37,655 nt of DNA from an uncultured bacterium (GCA_903866395.1 CAIPNM010000114.1:1-37655); one strand, 5' to 3'. Positions 24,517 through 33,218 are shown, numbered from the stretch's first letter. Made by a program: numbers and translations. The notes: a model not told the origin generated them from the letters alone.

Positions 24517-26802
24517 ATGTCGCATTCGGATAATTCCCTTCCCGTCGAGAACACCTCGAACAACGAACATTTCCAGGACGTCCTTGCGCGCGGACTGGCA
24601 AACCCGTCGCGGCGCGCGATTCTGCGCGGTGGCGTCGGCCTCTCGGCCGCCACCATGCTGCCCGTGATGTCGGCCTGCGGAAGCACCGATGCGACGCAGA
24701 TGAAGACGCTTGCCGAGCCTATCGCAGCCGCTCAGATCAAGTTCAACGCGGTCGCAAAATCCATCGCTGATTCGGTGGTTCTCCCGGCGGGCTACACCGC
24801 CAAGGTGCTTCATGCCACCGGCGACCCGATTGACGCTTCGATCGGTGCCTATTCCAACGTGGGGACAGAGGCCGACGACTGGTCCAAGCGAATCGGTGAC
24901 CATCACGATGGGATGGAACTCTTCTACATTGATGGCACCGGCAAGGTGAGCAGTATGGCGCAGACCCGCGCCGTGCTCGCCGTGAATCACGAGAGTTCGG
25001 CCGATGCGCATTTCTTCCACGCGAACGGACAGACCTCGGGGGCGAAGACCGGGCTCAAGTTCAGCCAGTTCGGTGCATGGGATGGTGGCGCACGTCCTGC
25101 TCTCGAAGTGCTGAAAGAAATCAACCATCACGGTGTGTCGCTGGTGGAACTCGACATGGCGGCGGGTGGCGGTATTAACGGCTACAAGCTCAACGGGGCG
25201 CTCAACCGGCGCGTCACGCCCAATACCGAGGTGGCAGTGACCGGACCGGCCGCGCACCTTGCAGGGATCAAAACCCTCTTCCGGACCAAGTTCAGTACCG
25301 ATGGTTCGAAGGCACGCGGCACGCTGAACAACTGCGGCTCAGGGCCCACCCCTTGGGGAACCTTCCTTACCTGCGAGGAAAATTGGGCGGTCTATTTCAA
25401 CATGCCTGCGAACGCAACGCTGCCTGACGCCAAGACGCTCGCTGGACGCACGCGCTACGGCGTGGCCTCCACCGCATTGGCTGGCGGCGCAGGCAAGCTC
25501 CTCGGGCAGGGCTGGCACACACCGGTCGATGCGGCCGGTGAGACCACGTTTGCGCGCTGGAACGTTGCGGCATCGGGTGCTACCGCGGCAGACGATTTCC
25601 GTAACGAACCGCACACCTTTGGCTACAACCTCGAGATCGACCCCGCCAACCCGAACTCGGTGCCCGCCAAGCGTGTGTCGATGGGGCGCTTCGCCCACGA
25701 AGCCGCGGTTTACTCCAAACTCGTGGCCGGCCAACCCATTGCGTTTTACATGGGGTGCGATTCGCGTAACGAATACATCTACAAGTTCGTTTCGAAAGAG
25801 AACTGGAATCCTGCTGATGCGGGCGGCGGTATGGCCGCCGGTGACAGGTACCTGAACGAAGGCAAGCTCTACGCTGCGAAGTTCAACGATGACGGTACCG
25901 GTCAGTGGCTGGAGCTTGATATCTCGGTTGCCGCCATCAAGAACTACACGACGTTTGCGTTCACCAATCAGGCCGAAGTGCTGGTCTTTACCCGTCATGC
26001 GGCTGACGCGGTCGGTGCTACCAAAATGGACCGCCCGGAGTGGGGGTCGGTTAACCCGGCCAATGGCGAGGTGTACTTCTGCCTCACCAACAACAACTCC
26101 AGCAACCGCAAGCCCGGTACGACCAACGCCGCCAACCCGCGCGCTTATGAGGATCCGGACGGCAACAAGGGATCAGGCAACCCCAACGGCCACATCATCC
26201 GCTTCCGCGAATCGAACAACGCCTCGACTGCGACCAGCTTCCAGTGGGACATCTTTGTGTTCGGCTCGGAGGAAGACGCGAATAAGGATTCCGTCAACCT
26301 GTCAAAGCTCACCGCCAACAATTCGTTCTCCTCACCCGACGGGCTTTGGTTCAGCCCCGTGACCGGCATTCTCTGGATCCAGACGGATGATGGCGCGTTC
26401 ACTGACGAGACAAACTGCATGCTGCTCGCCTCGGTACCCGGCGCAGTGGGTGACGGCGGAATCTGGGCGGTGCCCAATTCGATGGCGGGCACTACGGCAA
26501 ACCAGACCACGTTCGTGGGCGGCCTGCTCGGTGAGTCGCGGTTGCGTCGCTTCCTCGTCGGACCCAAGGGGGCTGAGGTGACGGGCATCACCGAAACCGC
26601 CGACGGCAAGACGCTTCTGGTCAACATCCAGCATCCCGGGGAAGATACCGCTGCCATCGGGGCAGGCGCGAACTTCACCTTCCAGAGTCAGTGGCCGGGT
26701 AATGGCGTGGTGACCGGTGTGGCGGGCTATGGTCCGGCAGGTCGGCCTCGTTCTGCGACGATCGTGATCACGCGCACCGACGGGGGCGTGATCGGCCGCT
26801 AA
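24517..26802 (+). CDS. phoX: PhoX-family alkaline phosphatase (DUF839)
   Basis: PhoX releases phosphate from organic phosphomonoesters outside the cytoplasm, using calcium and iron cofactors. The N-terminus has a twin-arginine signal (SRRAILRGG, Arg32-Arg33), and a Cys in VMSACGS could make a lipoprotein anchor. The family signature is seen as LNNCGSGPTPWGTFLTCEEN, followed by MGRFAHEAAV and a later DGLWFSPVTGILWIQTDDG segment. The length is 761 residues, in the long range for PhoX. The ATG at 24517 has AGGAG eight to nine bases upstream. A Pho-box-like site precedes it, and two GC-rich hairpins follow the stop. Confidence 0.95.
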   Translation: MSHSDNSLPVENTSNNEHFQDVLARGLANPSRRAILRGGVGLSAATMLPVMSACGSTDATQMKTLAEPIAAAQIKFNAVAKSIADSVVLPAGYTAKVLHATGDPIDASIGAYSNVGTEADDWSKRIGDHHDGMELFYIDGTGKVSSMAQTRAVLAVNHESSADAHFFHANGQTSGAKTGLKFSQFGAWDGGARPALEVLKEINHHGVSLVELDMAAGGGINGYKLNGALNRRVTPNTEVAVTGPAAHLAGIKTLFRTKFSTDGSKARGTLNNCGSGPTPWGTFLTCEENWAVYFNMPANATLPDAKTLAGRTRYGVASTALAGGAGKLLGQGWHTPVDAAGETTFARWNVAASGATAADDFRNEPHTFGYNLEIDPANPNSVPAKRVSMGRFAHEAAVYSKLVAGQPIAFYMGCDSRNEYIYKFVSKENWNPADAGGGMAAGDRYLNEGKLYAAKFNDDGTGQWLELDISVAAIKNYTTFAFTNQAEVLVFTRHAADAVGATKMDRPEWGSVNPANGEVYFCLTNNNSSNRKPGTTNAANPRAYEDPDGNKGSGNPNGHIIRFRESNNASTATSFQWDIFVFGSEEDANKDSVNLSKLTANNSFSSPDGLWFSPVTGILWIQTDDGAFTDETNCMLLASVPGAVGDGGIWAVPNSMAGTTANQTTFVGGLLGESRLRRFLVGPKGAEVTGITETADGKTLLVNIQHPGEDTAAIGAGANFTFQSQWPGNGVVTGVAGYGPAGRPRSATIVITRTDGGVIGR

Positions 26803-26819
26803 GCAGCACGCAAACGGAT

Positions 26820-26870
26820 CGGGCCCGCCTCGCGCGGGCCCGGCCAGCGCCCGGGCTCGCCAGCCCGGGC
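26820..26870. terminator. Two tandem perfect hairpins between convergent phoX and sodB
   Basis: CGGGCCCGC and GCGGGCCCG (26820-26842, loop of five) form one perfect 9-bp stem. GCCCGGGCT and AGCCCGGGC (26849-26870, loop of four) form another. They fill most of the 78-base gap between the two stops. No T-run follows on either strand, but position and symmetry suggest a two-way transcription block or 3' end stabiliser. Confidence 0.65.
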
Positions 26871-26880
26871 AATCAGCTGC

Positions 26881-27468
26881 TCAGCCCGCCTCGAAATTCG
26901 CCTGCGCGAACCGCCAGTTCACCAGGTGGTCGAGGTAGGTCTCGACAAAGCGTTGGCGGGCGTTTCGATAGTCGATGTAATAGGCGTGCTCCCACACATC
27001 AAGGGTGATGAGCGGGCGGTGCGCCGAGACGAGCGGCGTCTCTGCGTTAGCCGTATTGATGAGGCCGACCTCGCCGGTCCGCTTCTTTACCAGCCAAGTC
27101 CAGCCAGCGCCGAAGTTGCCGGTGGCCCGTTGGATGAACGCCTCGCGAAATCCTGCGAACGAACCGAACTGCTGCTCGATCGAGGTGAGGAGCGCTCCTT
27201 CCGGCATGCCGCCTCCGCCAGGGCACATGCTTTCCCAGTAGAAGCTGTGGTTCCAGATCTGCGCCGCGTTGTTGAAGATTGCGCCGCGTGATTCGCGAAC
27301 GATGGTATCGAGCGGGCGGTCGTGGAATTCGGTGCCCTGGATCAGTCGGTTCAGCTGCGTGACGTAGTTCTGATGATGCTTGCCGTAATGAAACCGCATC
27401 GACTCCGCAGACAGATGCGGCTCGAGCGCGTCGATTGCCCAGGGCAGTGGTGCAAGCGTAAGTTCCAT
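26881..27468 (-). CDS. sodB: Superoxide dismutase, iron type
   Basis: The enzyme dismutates superoxide to oxygen and hydrogen peroxide in the cytoplasm. Metal ligands are His27, His74 (NHSFYW), Asp157 and His161 (DVWEHAYY), at essentially the E. coli SodB positions. FHYGKHHQNYV and the QIWNHSFYW segment are family signatures, and the sequence GNFGAGWTWL favours the Fe/cambialistic group. The 195-residue length is normal. The start ATG at 27468 lies five bases after the stop of the DUF336 gene, without a strong ribosome binding site, suggesting coupling. It is the last gene of a three-gene minus-strand redox operon. Confidence 0.96.
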   Translation of the reverse strand: MELTLAPLPWAIDALEPHLSAESMRFHYGKHHQNYVTQLNRLIQGTEFHDRPLDTIVRESRGAIFNNAAQIWNHSFYWESMCPGGGGMPEGALLTSIEQQFGSFAGFREAFIQRATGNFGAGWTWLVKKRTGEVGLINTANAETPLVSAHRPLITLDVWEHAYYIDYRNARQRFVETYLDHLVNWRFAQANFEAG

Positions 27469-27473
27469 GGCGG

Positions 27474-27899
27474 CTACTGCACCGGCGCGTTGATCGCATC
27501 GAGCGCGGCGCGCGCGACTTCCATATCTTCGGAGTAGTGGCCGCCGCTTACACCGATTGCGCCGATCAGCTGCCCGTTTTCGAGGATCGGATAGCCACCG
27601 CCAAACACCACCAGCCGCGGCGTGTGCGTGATGCCGGCAAGAAGCGGCGGGTCGTTCTTGATGAAATCAAACCAGGTGTGGGTTGCGATGCCGAAGGCGC
27701 TCGCGGTCCAGGCCTTGTTCTGGGCGATGTCGATGGACAGATGCGGTGCGCCGTCCATGGCATGAAAGGCCTTCAATTGCCCGGCCTCATTGGTGATGGC
27801 GATACACATCGCCTTTTTCATCTCATTGGACTTGTCGATCGCCGCATCGAGCATGCGGCGAACACTCAGGGCGTCGATGGTGCGTTTGACGATGCTCAT
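27474..27899 (-). CDS. GlcG/HbpS-family protein (DUF336)
   Basis: This 141-residue protein belongs to the GlcG/HbpS family, known for heme binding (HbpS) and for genes near glycolate or flavin enzymes. The pattern is seen in KAMCIAITNEAGQLKAFHAMDGA, SIDIAQNKAWTASAFG and the Gly-rich VVFGGGYPILENGQLIGAIGVSGG close. The ATG at 27899 has a strong AAGGAG seven bases before it. It sits between an Old Yellow Enzyme homologue (27 bases) and sodB (5 bases), so a redox or cofactor-related role is plausible. The biochemical function is not established for most members. Confidence 0.88.
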   Translation of the reverse strand: MSIVKRTIDALSVRRMLDAAIDKSNEMKKAMCIAITNEAGQLKAFHAMDGAPHLSIDIAQNKAWTASAFGIATHTWFDFIKNDPPLLAGITHTPRLVVFGGGYPILENGQLIGAIGVSGGHYSEDMEVARAALDAINAPVQ

Positions 27900-27926
27900 G
27901 GGTGAACTCCTTTTGGGATCGGTTAA

Positions 27927-29972
27927 TCAGATCTGGCGCGCTGCATGGTGAGCCTCGGTGAGCGCGTGCGGTAGCCGTCTCGGGGAGAACGCGTCGCCGG
28001 CGATCCAGGTGGTGGTTTCGAAGCCGCGTGCGCGCAAGCTCTCATAGAGCGGCGCACCGAGCGCTCGCTGGCGTCCGACCCACACGATGCCAGCGGCCTC
28101 CTCGAGCACGAGTTCGCGTCCGGTCAGATAGTGGCGGAGCACCGCAGCGCCGTGTCGCGAGCCCGCAACCGCCATCGAGGTGTGGAGCACCGCGCCGCCC
28201 AGGTCGAGTACCCGGAGCGCTGCGATGCGCGAGACCATCGGCAGCTCGCGAAAGAGCTCGAAAAATCGTGTGACCACATGAAGCGTCTGGCCGTGCTTCC
28301 TCGCTATCTGAAGCGCGGCTTCCGAAGCGGCAGAGCCCCAGAAATAGCCGTCTTCGTCCATCACGATCAGCACGCGGCCCTCCCGATCGATCGCATGCAG
28401 ATCGTCAGGGCCGGCCACAGCCACGACCGGCACCGATTGATCGCCTTCAAGCGCAGGCACGGTGGGCTCTGCTCCGGTGGCGACCACAAACGCCTCGAAA
28501 CCGCGCTCAATCAGCAGGTCGGCATCGGGGCTTGCGCCGAACTCGATGGTGACCGGAAGACGCTTCACCGCTGGGATCAGAAAATCAAGCAGGTGCCTGA
28601 GTTCGGCTCCGTGAGGAAGCCCCGGCGCATGGGCCATCTTTCCGCCCAGCATGCTGGACTTCTCGAACAAGGTGACCTGATGGCCACGCTCGGCGGCAAT
28701 TCGCGCGGCCTCGAGACCCGCCGGGCCGCCGCCGATCACTGCGACGCGCCGGCGCTCTGCGGCGGGCTTTAGGCGCCCGAACTGGTGCTCGCGGCCGGCC
28801 ATTGGATTAGTCGCGCAACCGACGGGCTCGGGTCCGGTGATCCAGTCCCAGCACTGGTTACAGGCGATGCAGCGGCGGATCTCGTGCTCGCGACCCGTGC
28901 GTGCCTTGCGCGGCCAGTCGGGATCCACGATCAGCGCGCGGCACAGGCCCACCATGTCTCCGTCGCCTGCGGCGAGGATGTCCTCGGCCTGCTCGGGCAT
29001 TTGGATGCGCGTGCTTTGCACCACCACCAGGTCGCCCACCGCCTGCTTGATTTGCCGCTGAATGTCGCGATAGGTGACCTGGGGCCAGTGCCGGTCGGGC
29101 AGATGGGTTTCGATGGTGTTGAAGTTACCCTGGCTGAGCGAGATGTAATTGATCAGACCGCTGCGAGACAAAAGTGAGGCGGCCTCGCAGGCCAGCTCGA
29201 TCGTGACCCCGCCGGCGGTAAATTCCTCAACGCCCATGCGATAGCCGATGATTGCGCTTTCGCCCAGACGCCTGCGTGCGCCTTCGATGATCTGGAGCGC
29301 GAAGCGGAGCCGGTTTTCCAGACTGCCGCCGTAGTGGTCGTCGCGGGTGTTGCTAAATGGCGAGACAAACTGACCGATGAGATGGCCCTGGGCGCCATGG
29401 ATCTCGACCCCGTCCGCCTCGGCGTCGCGCGCGTTCACTGCGGCCGCCACGAAATACTCGACCATCTCGGCCACCTCGCGGGTGGAGAGCGCATGCGGCA
29501 CGCCTCCGCTTCGCGGGCAGGCAATCTCGGACGGCGCCACCAGCGTGCCCACGCGCCGGCCCAGGTGCTGCCGCCCGCCCTGGTTGAGCTGCACGATGAA
29601 AAGTGCGCCCTGCTCGTGGATTGCATCGCTGATCCGCCGCAGGCCGGGCACTACGCCCGGGTCAAAGAGCGGGAGCGCATGGGGGACCACGCCCTCCAGC
29701 GGGTGCAGCCGCATGGCCTCGCTCACCAGCACGCCAGCCCCGCCCTCGGCGACGGTGCGGTAGAACGCGAGCATCCGTGCGCCCACCCGGCCCTGTTCGG
29801 CCAGGTTGGAGGTGGTGGCTACCCGCATGACGCGGTTCTTGCTCAGGCGCGAACCCAGCGATACCGGCGAGAAGAGCCGCGGAAACCGGGTGTCTCGCGC
29901 ATGCTCGTGCGCGAGTGCGCGCGCGTGGGCGCGCGCCACGTCGGACGGGGTCATCGGGCGAGGGTCGGCCAT
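27927..29972 (-). CDS. NADH:flavin oxidoreductase, 2,4-dienoyl-CoA reductase-like
   Basis: A 681-residue fusion of an FMN Old Yellow Enzyme barrel (about 30-360), a [4Fe-4S] site with Cys368, 371, 374 and 386 (CIACNQC and GCATNP), and a C-terminal FAD/NAD(P) domain beginning VAVIGGGPAGLEAA near 411. This is the layout of FadH, trimethylamine dehydrogenase and related enzymes, which reduce activated double bonds or demethylate amines. HGAQGHLIGQF (192-202) carries a likely active-site His. FadH itself has a Tyr beyond this; here the position is His (GAQGH), so the substrate may differ. No Shine-Dalgarno sequence is visible before the ATG at 29972, and a G-rich tract lies just upstream. Confidence 0.9.
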   Translation of the reverse strand: MADPRPMTPSDVARAHARALAHEHARDTRFPRLFSPVSLGSRLSKNRVMRVATTSNLAEQGRVGARMLAFYRTVAEGGAGVLVSEAMRLHPLEGVVPHALPLFDPGVVPGLRRISDAIHEQGALFIVQLNQGGRQHLGRRVGTLVAPSEIACPRSGGVPHALSTREVAEMVEYFVAAAVNARDAEADGVEIHGAQGHLIGQFVSPFSNTRDDHYGGSLENRLRFALQIIEGARRRLGESAIIGYRMGVEEFTAGGVTIELACEAASLLSRSGLINYISLSQGNFNTIETHLPDRHWPQVTYRDIQRQIKQAVGDLVVVQSTRIQMPEQAEDILAAGDGDMVGLCRALIVDPDWPRKARTGREHEIRRCIACNQCWDWITGPEPVGCATNPMAGREHQFGRLKPAAERRRVAVIGGGPAGLEAARIAAERGHQVTLFEKSSMLGGKMAHAPGLPHGAELRHLLDFLIPAVKRLPVTIEFGASPDADLLIERGFEAFVVATGAEPTVPALEGDQSVPVVAVAGPDDLHAIDREGRVLIVMDEDGYFWGSAASEAALQIARKHGQTLHVVTRFFELFRELPMVSRIAALRVLDLGGAVLHTSMAVAGSRHGAAVLRHYLTGRELVLEEAAGIVWVGRQRALGAPLYESLRARGFETTTWIAGDAFSPRRLPHALTEAHHAARQI

Positions 29973-29977
29973 GGTCT

Positions 29978-29997
29978 GGGCGGGTGTGGGTGGGGGG
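29978..29997 (+). other. G-quadruplex-type G tract
   Basis: Four runs of three or more G (GGG, GGG, GGG, GGGGGG) with loops of one, three and one base lie five bases upstream of the flavin oxidoreductase start, on the strand that is template for that gene. Confidence 0.45.
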
Positions 29998-30241
29998 ATG
30001 CGTGCGGGCGTCGGGGGCGTTCAGTCTTCAGGTCGAGTATGCCTGCCGAGCGCAAACCCCGCTTGCGGGGCCGATTTCACTTTTGCCCCGGATCAGGCAA
30101 CATTGGCTCCGGCCTGCCCCTGGGCGGGCCTGTCTGGCCGGACCGGTTCGCCATGCGCCGGGTCGGCGATCTTCGATTGATGCTCAGAGGAGTGCCAGCG
30201 CATGTGTCGGGTTATGCAAATGTTGCCGCTATTTAAGGGGT

Positions 30242-30262
30242 GCGAGCAAGAAGGGTGCTCGC
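30242..30262 (+). promoter_or_regulatory. Hairpin holding the ribosome binding site of the RidA-like gene
   Basis: GCGAGCA (30242-30248) and TGCTCGC (30256-30262) form a perfect 7-bp stem. Its seven-base loop AGAAGGG includes the Shine-Dalgarno-like AAGG, and the ATG follows one base after the stem. The structure may modulate translation of the first gene of the hydantoin operon. Confidence 0.5.
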
Positions 30263-30263
30263 G

Positions 30264-30758
30264 ATGAGCGCGGGTGCCTGCCCACCCGGGATGTCCCCCG
30301 AGGCGCGGTTAAAGCAGCTGGGTATCGTGCTGCCGCCCGCCTGGATCGATAAACCCAACCGCGTGCGCGCGCTACGCTCGGGCATTCATGTGCACATGAG
30401 CGGTCATGGCCCGATCGAGCCGCTCACCGACACCCCGGTCATCACCGGCAAGCTCGGCCGCGAACTCAACGAGGCCCAGGGCGCTGTGGCTGCCCGCGAA
30501 ACCGGTCTCTACATCCTGGGCACGCTCAAAGGCTGCATCGGGTCGCTGGATCGCGTGGTGCGGGTGGTGCATGCGATTGGCTTCATCAACTGCGCACCGG
30601 GCTTCAACACGCCCTCTCTGGTGCTCAATGGGTTTTCCGACCTGATGGTGGAGGTGTTTGGCGAGATTGGCCGGCACACGCGCTCGGCGATCGGCGTTGC
30701 CGAACTCTATCGCGACATACCGGTTGAAATCGAAGCACTCTTCGAGGTGAGAGACTGA
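30264..30758 (+). CDS. RidA/YjgF-family protein
   Basis: RidA proteins hydrolyse reactive enamine/imine intermediates of amino acid metabolism; other family members have varied roles. The 164-residue protein belongs to the longer YjgF subgroup. The C-terminal GRHTRSAIGVAELYRDIPVE region carries the conserved Arg that binds carboxylates in RidA (Arg105 in E. coli). The N-terminal GIVLPPAWIDKPNRVRALRSG is typical of the longer group. The ATG at 30264 follows a hairpin with the ribosome binding site; a frame start at 30240 would lie inside that leader. The gene leads the hydantoin operon and overlaps the next ATG by one base. Confidence 0.87.
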   Translation: MSAGACPPGMSPEARLKQLGIVLPPAWIDKPNRVRALRSGIHVHMSGHGPIEPLTDTPVITGKLGRELNEAQGAVAARETGLYILGTLKGCIGSLDRVVRVVHAIGFINCAPGFNTPSLVLNGFSDLMVEVFGEIGRHTRSAIGVAELYRDIPVEIEALFEVRD

Positions 30759-31702
30759 TGGCGCAGCTGATCAGCCCGCAGACCCGCGGCGTGTTCATCA
30801 TCGCCGCCACCCCGTTTACCGATTCGGGTGAGGTCGACTACGAGAGCATTGACACGCTTACCGATTTCTACATGAGTTTCGGGATCGATGGCCTCACCAT
30901 TCTCGGCATCATGGGCGAGGCCCAGAAGCTCTCGGCGGAGGAGTCGCTCGCGGTCATGCGGCGCTATCTGGCGCGGGTGGCGGGGCGCATTCCGGTGATT
31001 GTTGGGGTCTCGGCGCCTGCTTACGATCCCATGGTGTCGCTTGCTCGTGAGTCGATGCGGGCGGGTGCGGCTGGGGTCATGATCGCGCCGCCGGCCACGG
31101 TCAAAACCGACGAGCAGTTCTTCAATTTCTTTGCCGGCGCCTGCCGGGCCCTAGGCCCCGATGTGCCGGTGTGCCTGCAGGACTATCCCGCTGTGACTGG
31201 GGCCTGGATGTCGGTGCCGGTCTTCGAGCGCATCGTGCAGGAACTGCCGCAAGTGGTGATGCTGAAGGCCGAAGACTGCCCTGGGCTCACCAAGATCTCC
31301 CGGATCCGGGCGCTCGAGTCAAAGGGGCTGCGGCGCTCATCGATTCTGGTCGGCAACAATGGCCTCTTCTATCCGCTCGAACTGGCACGCGGCGCCGATG
31401 GTCCGATGACCGGGGTGGCCTACCCCGAGATGCTGACCGAGGTATACCGCGCGATGCAGGCGGGCAATCGAGATCTGGCTGATGACCTGTTCGAAATTTA
31501 CCTGCCACTGATTCGCTATGAAACCCAGGCGGGCGTGTCGCTTGCCTGGCGCAAGGAGATCCTGCGTCGCCGGGGCGCGATCCGCAGCGCCCGCGTGCGC
31601 GCGCCCGGGGTGCAGCTGAATGCTGACGAGCATGATGACCTCACCCGGATGATGGCGAGAATCGATACCAAGCTCGAGGCGCTTCGCGGCCGCCAGGCCT
31701 GA
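30758..31702 (+). CDS. DapA-superfamily aldolase/hydrolase (not a true DHDPS)
   Basis: This 314-residue TIM-barrel protein belongs to the dihydrodipicolinate synthase/N-acetylneuraminate lyase superfamily, which uses a Schiff-base lysine. The expected lysine is in VVMLKAEDCPG and the expected tyrosine in CLQDYPAVTG. The GTTGE loop of DapA, which holds two threonines for catalysis, is GIMGEA here, so lysine biosynthesis is unlikely. The gene overlaps the RidA-like gene by one base and lies 52 bases before a hydantoinase. Such DapA relatives act as pyruvate or keto-acid aldolases or dehydratases; the substrate here is unknown. Confidence 0.88.
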   Translation: MAQLISPQTRGVFIIAATPFTDSGEVDYESIDTLTDFYMSFGIDGLTILGIMGEAQKLSAEESLAVMRRYLARVAGRIPVIVGVSAPAYDPMVSLARESMRAGAAGVMIAPPATVKTDEQFFNFFAGACRALGPDVPVCLQDYPAVTGAWMSVPVFERIVQELPQVVMLKAEDCPGLTKISRIRALESKGLRRSSILVGNNGLFYPLELARGADGPMTGVAYPEMLTEVYRAMQAGNRDLADDLFEIYLPLIRYETQAGVSLAWRKEILRRRGAIRSARVRAPGVQLNADEHDDLTRMMARIDTKLEALRGRQA

Positions 31703-31754
31703 GCCTGCGCGCTGTCATCGGCGCCGAAACCCGGCGCGCGAAAGGACCGTTCTG

Positions 31755-33218
31755 ATGCAACTGGATTGCGTGATTCGTGGTGGAACCGTCGTTAACGCCG
31801 ACGGTGTGTCGAGCGCCGATGTGGGTATCGTGGGCGAGAAGATCGTCGCGCTCGGAAGTGCGCTCCCCGCGGCCCGGCGTGAGATCGATGCACGGGGCCG
31901 GCTGGTGATGCCGGGTGGGGTCGACAGTCATTGCCATATTGAGCAGGTCTCCTCGTTCGGCATCATGTGCGCCGACGATTTTCATTCGGCCACCGTGTCG
32001 GCGGCCTTTGGTGGCACCACCACGGTGATTCCGTTCTGCGCGCAGCACCGCGGTGACCGGATCCCCGAGGTGCTGGCCGACTATCATCGGCGTGCAGCAG
32101 AGAAGGCGGTGATCGACTACGGCTTTCATCTGATCGTGGCCAATCCCGACGGCGATACGCTGGCTCGCGATCTGCCCGAGGCGATTGAAACCGGCATCCG
32201 TTCGTTCAAGATCTTCATGACCTATGACCGGATGCGGCTCCATGATGAGCAGATTCTCGATGTGCTCATGACTGCGCGCAGCCACGGCGCGCTGGTGATG
32301 GTGCACGCCGAAAATCACGGCATCATCAGCTGGCTTGCTGGCCGCATGGTGGGTCAGGGGCGGGTGGCCCCCCGCTATCACGCGATCTGCCACACGCGTT
32401 CCTCCGAGGCCGAGGCGATCAATCGGGTGATCGCACTTGCCGAAGTGGTCGATACCCCGATCCTTATCGTGCATGTCAGCACGATAGAAGGAGTGGCTGC
32501 CATCCGCGAGGCGCAGGCGCGCGGCGTGAAGGTCTATGGCGAAACCTGCCCGCAGTATCTGTTTCTTACCGCCCGCGATATCGACCGCGGGCTGGAAGGC
32601 GCGATGTTCTGCTGCTCGCCGCCGCCGCGCGACGAGGCCGCGCAAGAGGCCTGCTGGCAGGGGCTCAAAGATGGCGCGCTCGCGGTGTATTCATCCGATC
32701 ATGCGCCCTATCGATATGACGCAAGCGGCAAGCTTCCCAAGGGCGAAAAGACCACTTTTAAAGAAATGGCCAATGGCGTACCAGGGTTGGAGTTGCGCCT
32801 GCCGCTGCTCTTTTCCCAGGGCGTGGGCAGCGGCCGTATCAGCCTGCCAGAGTTTGTGAACCTGACCGCTACCCGTCATGCCGAGATCTACGGTTTGTCT
32901 GCAAAGGGTCGGATCGCGCCCGGCTGCGATGCCGACATCGCAATCTGGGATCCGACGCGCCGGGTGAAGATCGATGCGGCGCTTCTTCATGACAACACCG
33001 GCTATACGCCCTACGCCGGGCGCGAACTGACCGGCTGGCCGGTCGTCGTGCTCGCACGCGGCGAGCAGCTGATCGATCAGGATGCCGCCCCAGGGGTGAT
33101 CCGGGCCGAGCGCGGTCGCGGGCGGTTTCTCGCGCGCGAGCGTTCCGATGCGCTCCGTCCGGCTGGGCAGGTCATCCCCGAGGTCGCGCAGCTCTCCCAG
33201 TGGGGCGACTCGCTATGA
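31755..33218 (+). CDS. D-hydantoinase/dihydropyrimidinase
   Basis: The enzyme opens 5-substituted hydantoins or dihydropyrimidines to N-carbamoyl amino acids. Metal ligands match bacterial D-hydantoinases almost residue for residue: His59 and His61 (DSHCH), the carboxylated Lys152 (SFKIFMTYD), His184 (VHAENH), His240 (VHVST) and Asp315 (SSDHAPY). The product is 487 residues, near the usual 460-485. The ATG at 31755 is preceded by GAAAGGA. Its stop overlaps the carbamoylase ATG by four bases (ATGA). The neighbour gene encodes the next enzyme of the pathway, so a hydantoin substrate is more likely than dihydropyrimidine. Confidence 0.95.
   Translation: MQLDCVIRGGTVVNADGVSSADVGIVGEKIVALGSALPAARREIDARGRLVMPGGVDSHCHIEQVSSFGIMCADDFHSATVSAAFGGTTTVIPFCAQHRGDRIPEVLADYHRRAAEKAVIDYGFHLIVANPDGDTLARDLPEAIETGIRSFKIFMTYDRMRLHDEQILDVLMTARSHGALVMVHAENHGIISWLAGRMVGQGRVAPRYHAICHTRSSEAEAINRVIALAEVVDTPILIVHVSTIEGVAAIREAQARGVKVYGETCPQYLFLTARDIDRGLEGAMFCCSPPPRDEAAQEACWQGLKDGALAVYSSDHAPYRYDASGKLPKGEKTTFKEMANGVPGLELRLPLLFSQGVGSGRISLPEFVNLTATRHAEIYGLSAKGRIAPGCDADIAIWDPTRRVKIDAALLHDNTGYTPYAGRELTGWPVVVLARGEQLIDQDAAPGVIRAERGRGRFLARERSDALRPAGQVIPEVAQLSQWGDSL

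Larger units (their letters stand above)
29973..30263. other. Divergent intergenic region between the flavin oxidoreductase and the RidA-like gene (291 bp)
   Basis: The region separates two divergent operons and should contain both promoters. I find no convincing -35/-10 pair on either strand. Visible items are a G-rich run at 29978-29997, an AT-richer patch around 30205-30240, and a hairpin at 30242-30262. No regulator gene is encoded here. Confidence 0.5.

Noticed and set aside
30758-31702. Annotation as dihydrodipicolinate synthase (dapA)
   Set aside because: The catalytic threonines of the GTTGE loop are replaced by Ile-Met, and the gene lies in a hydantoin operon rather than near lysine biosynthesis genes.
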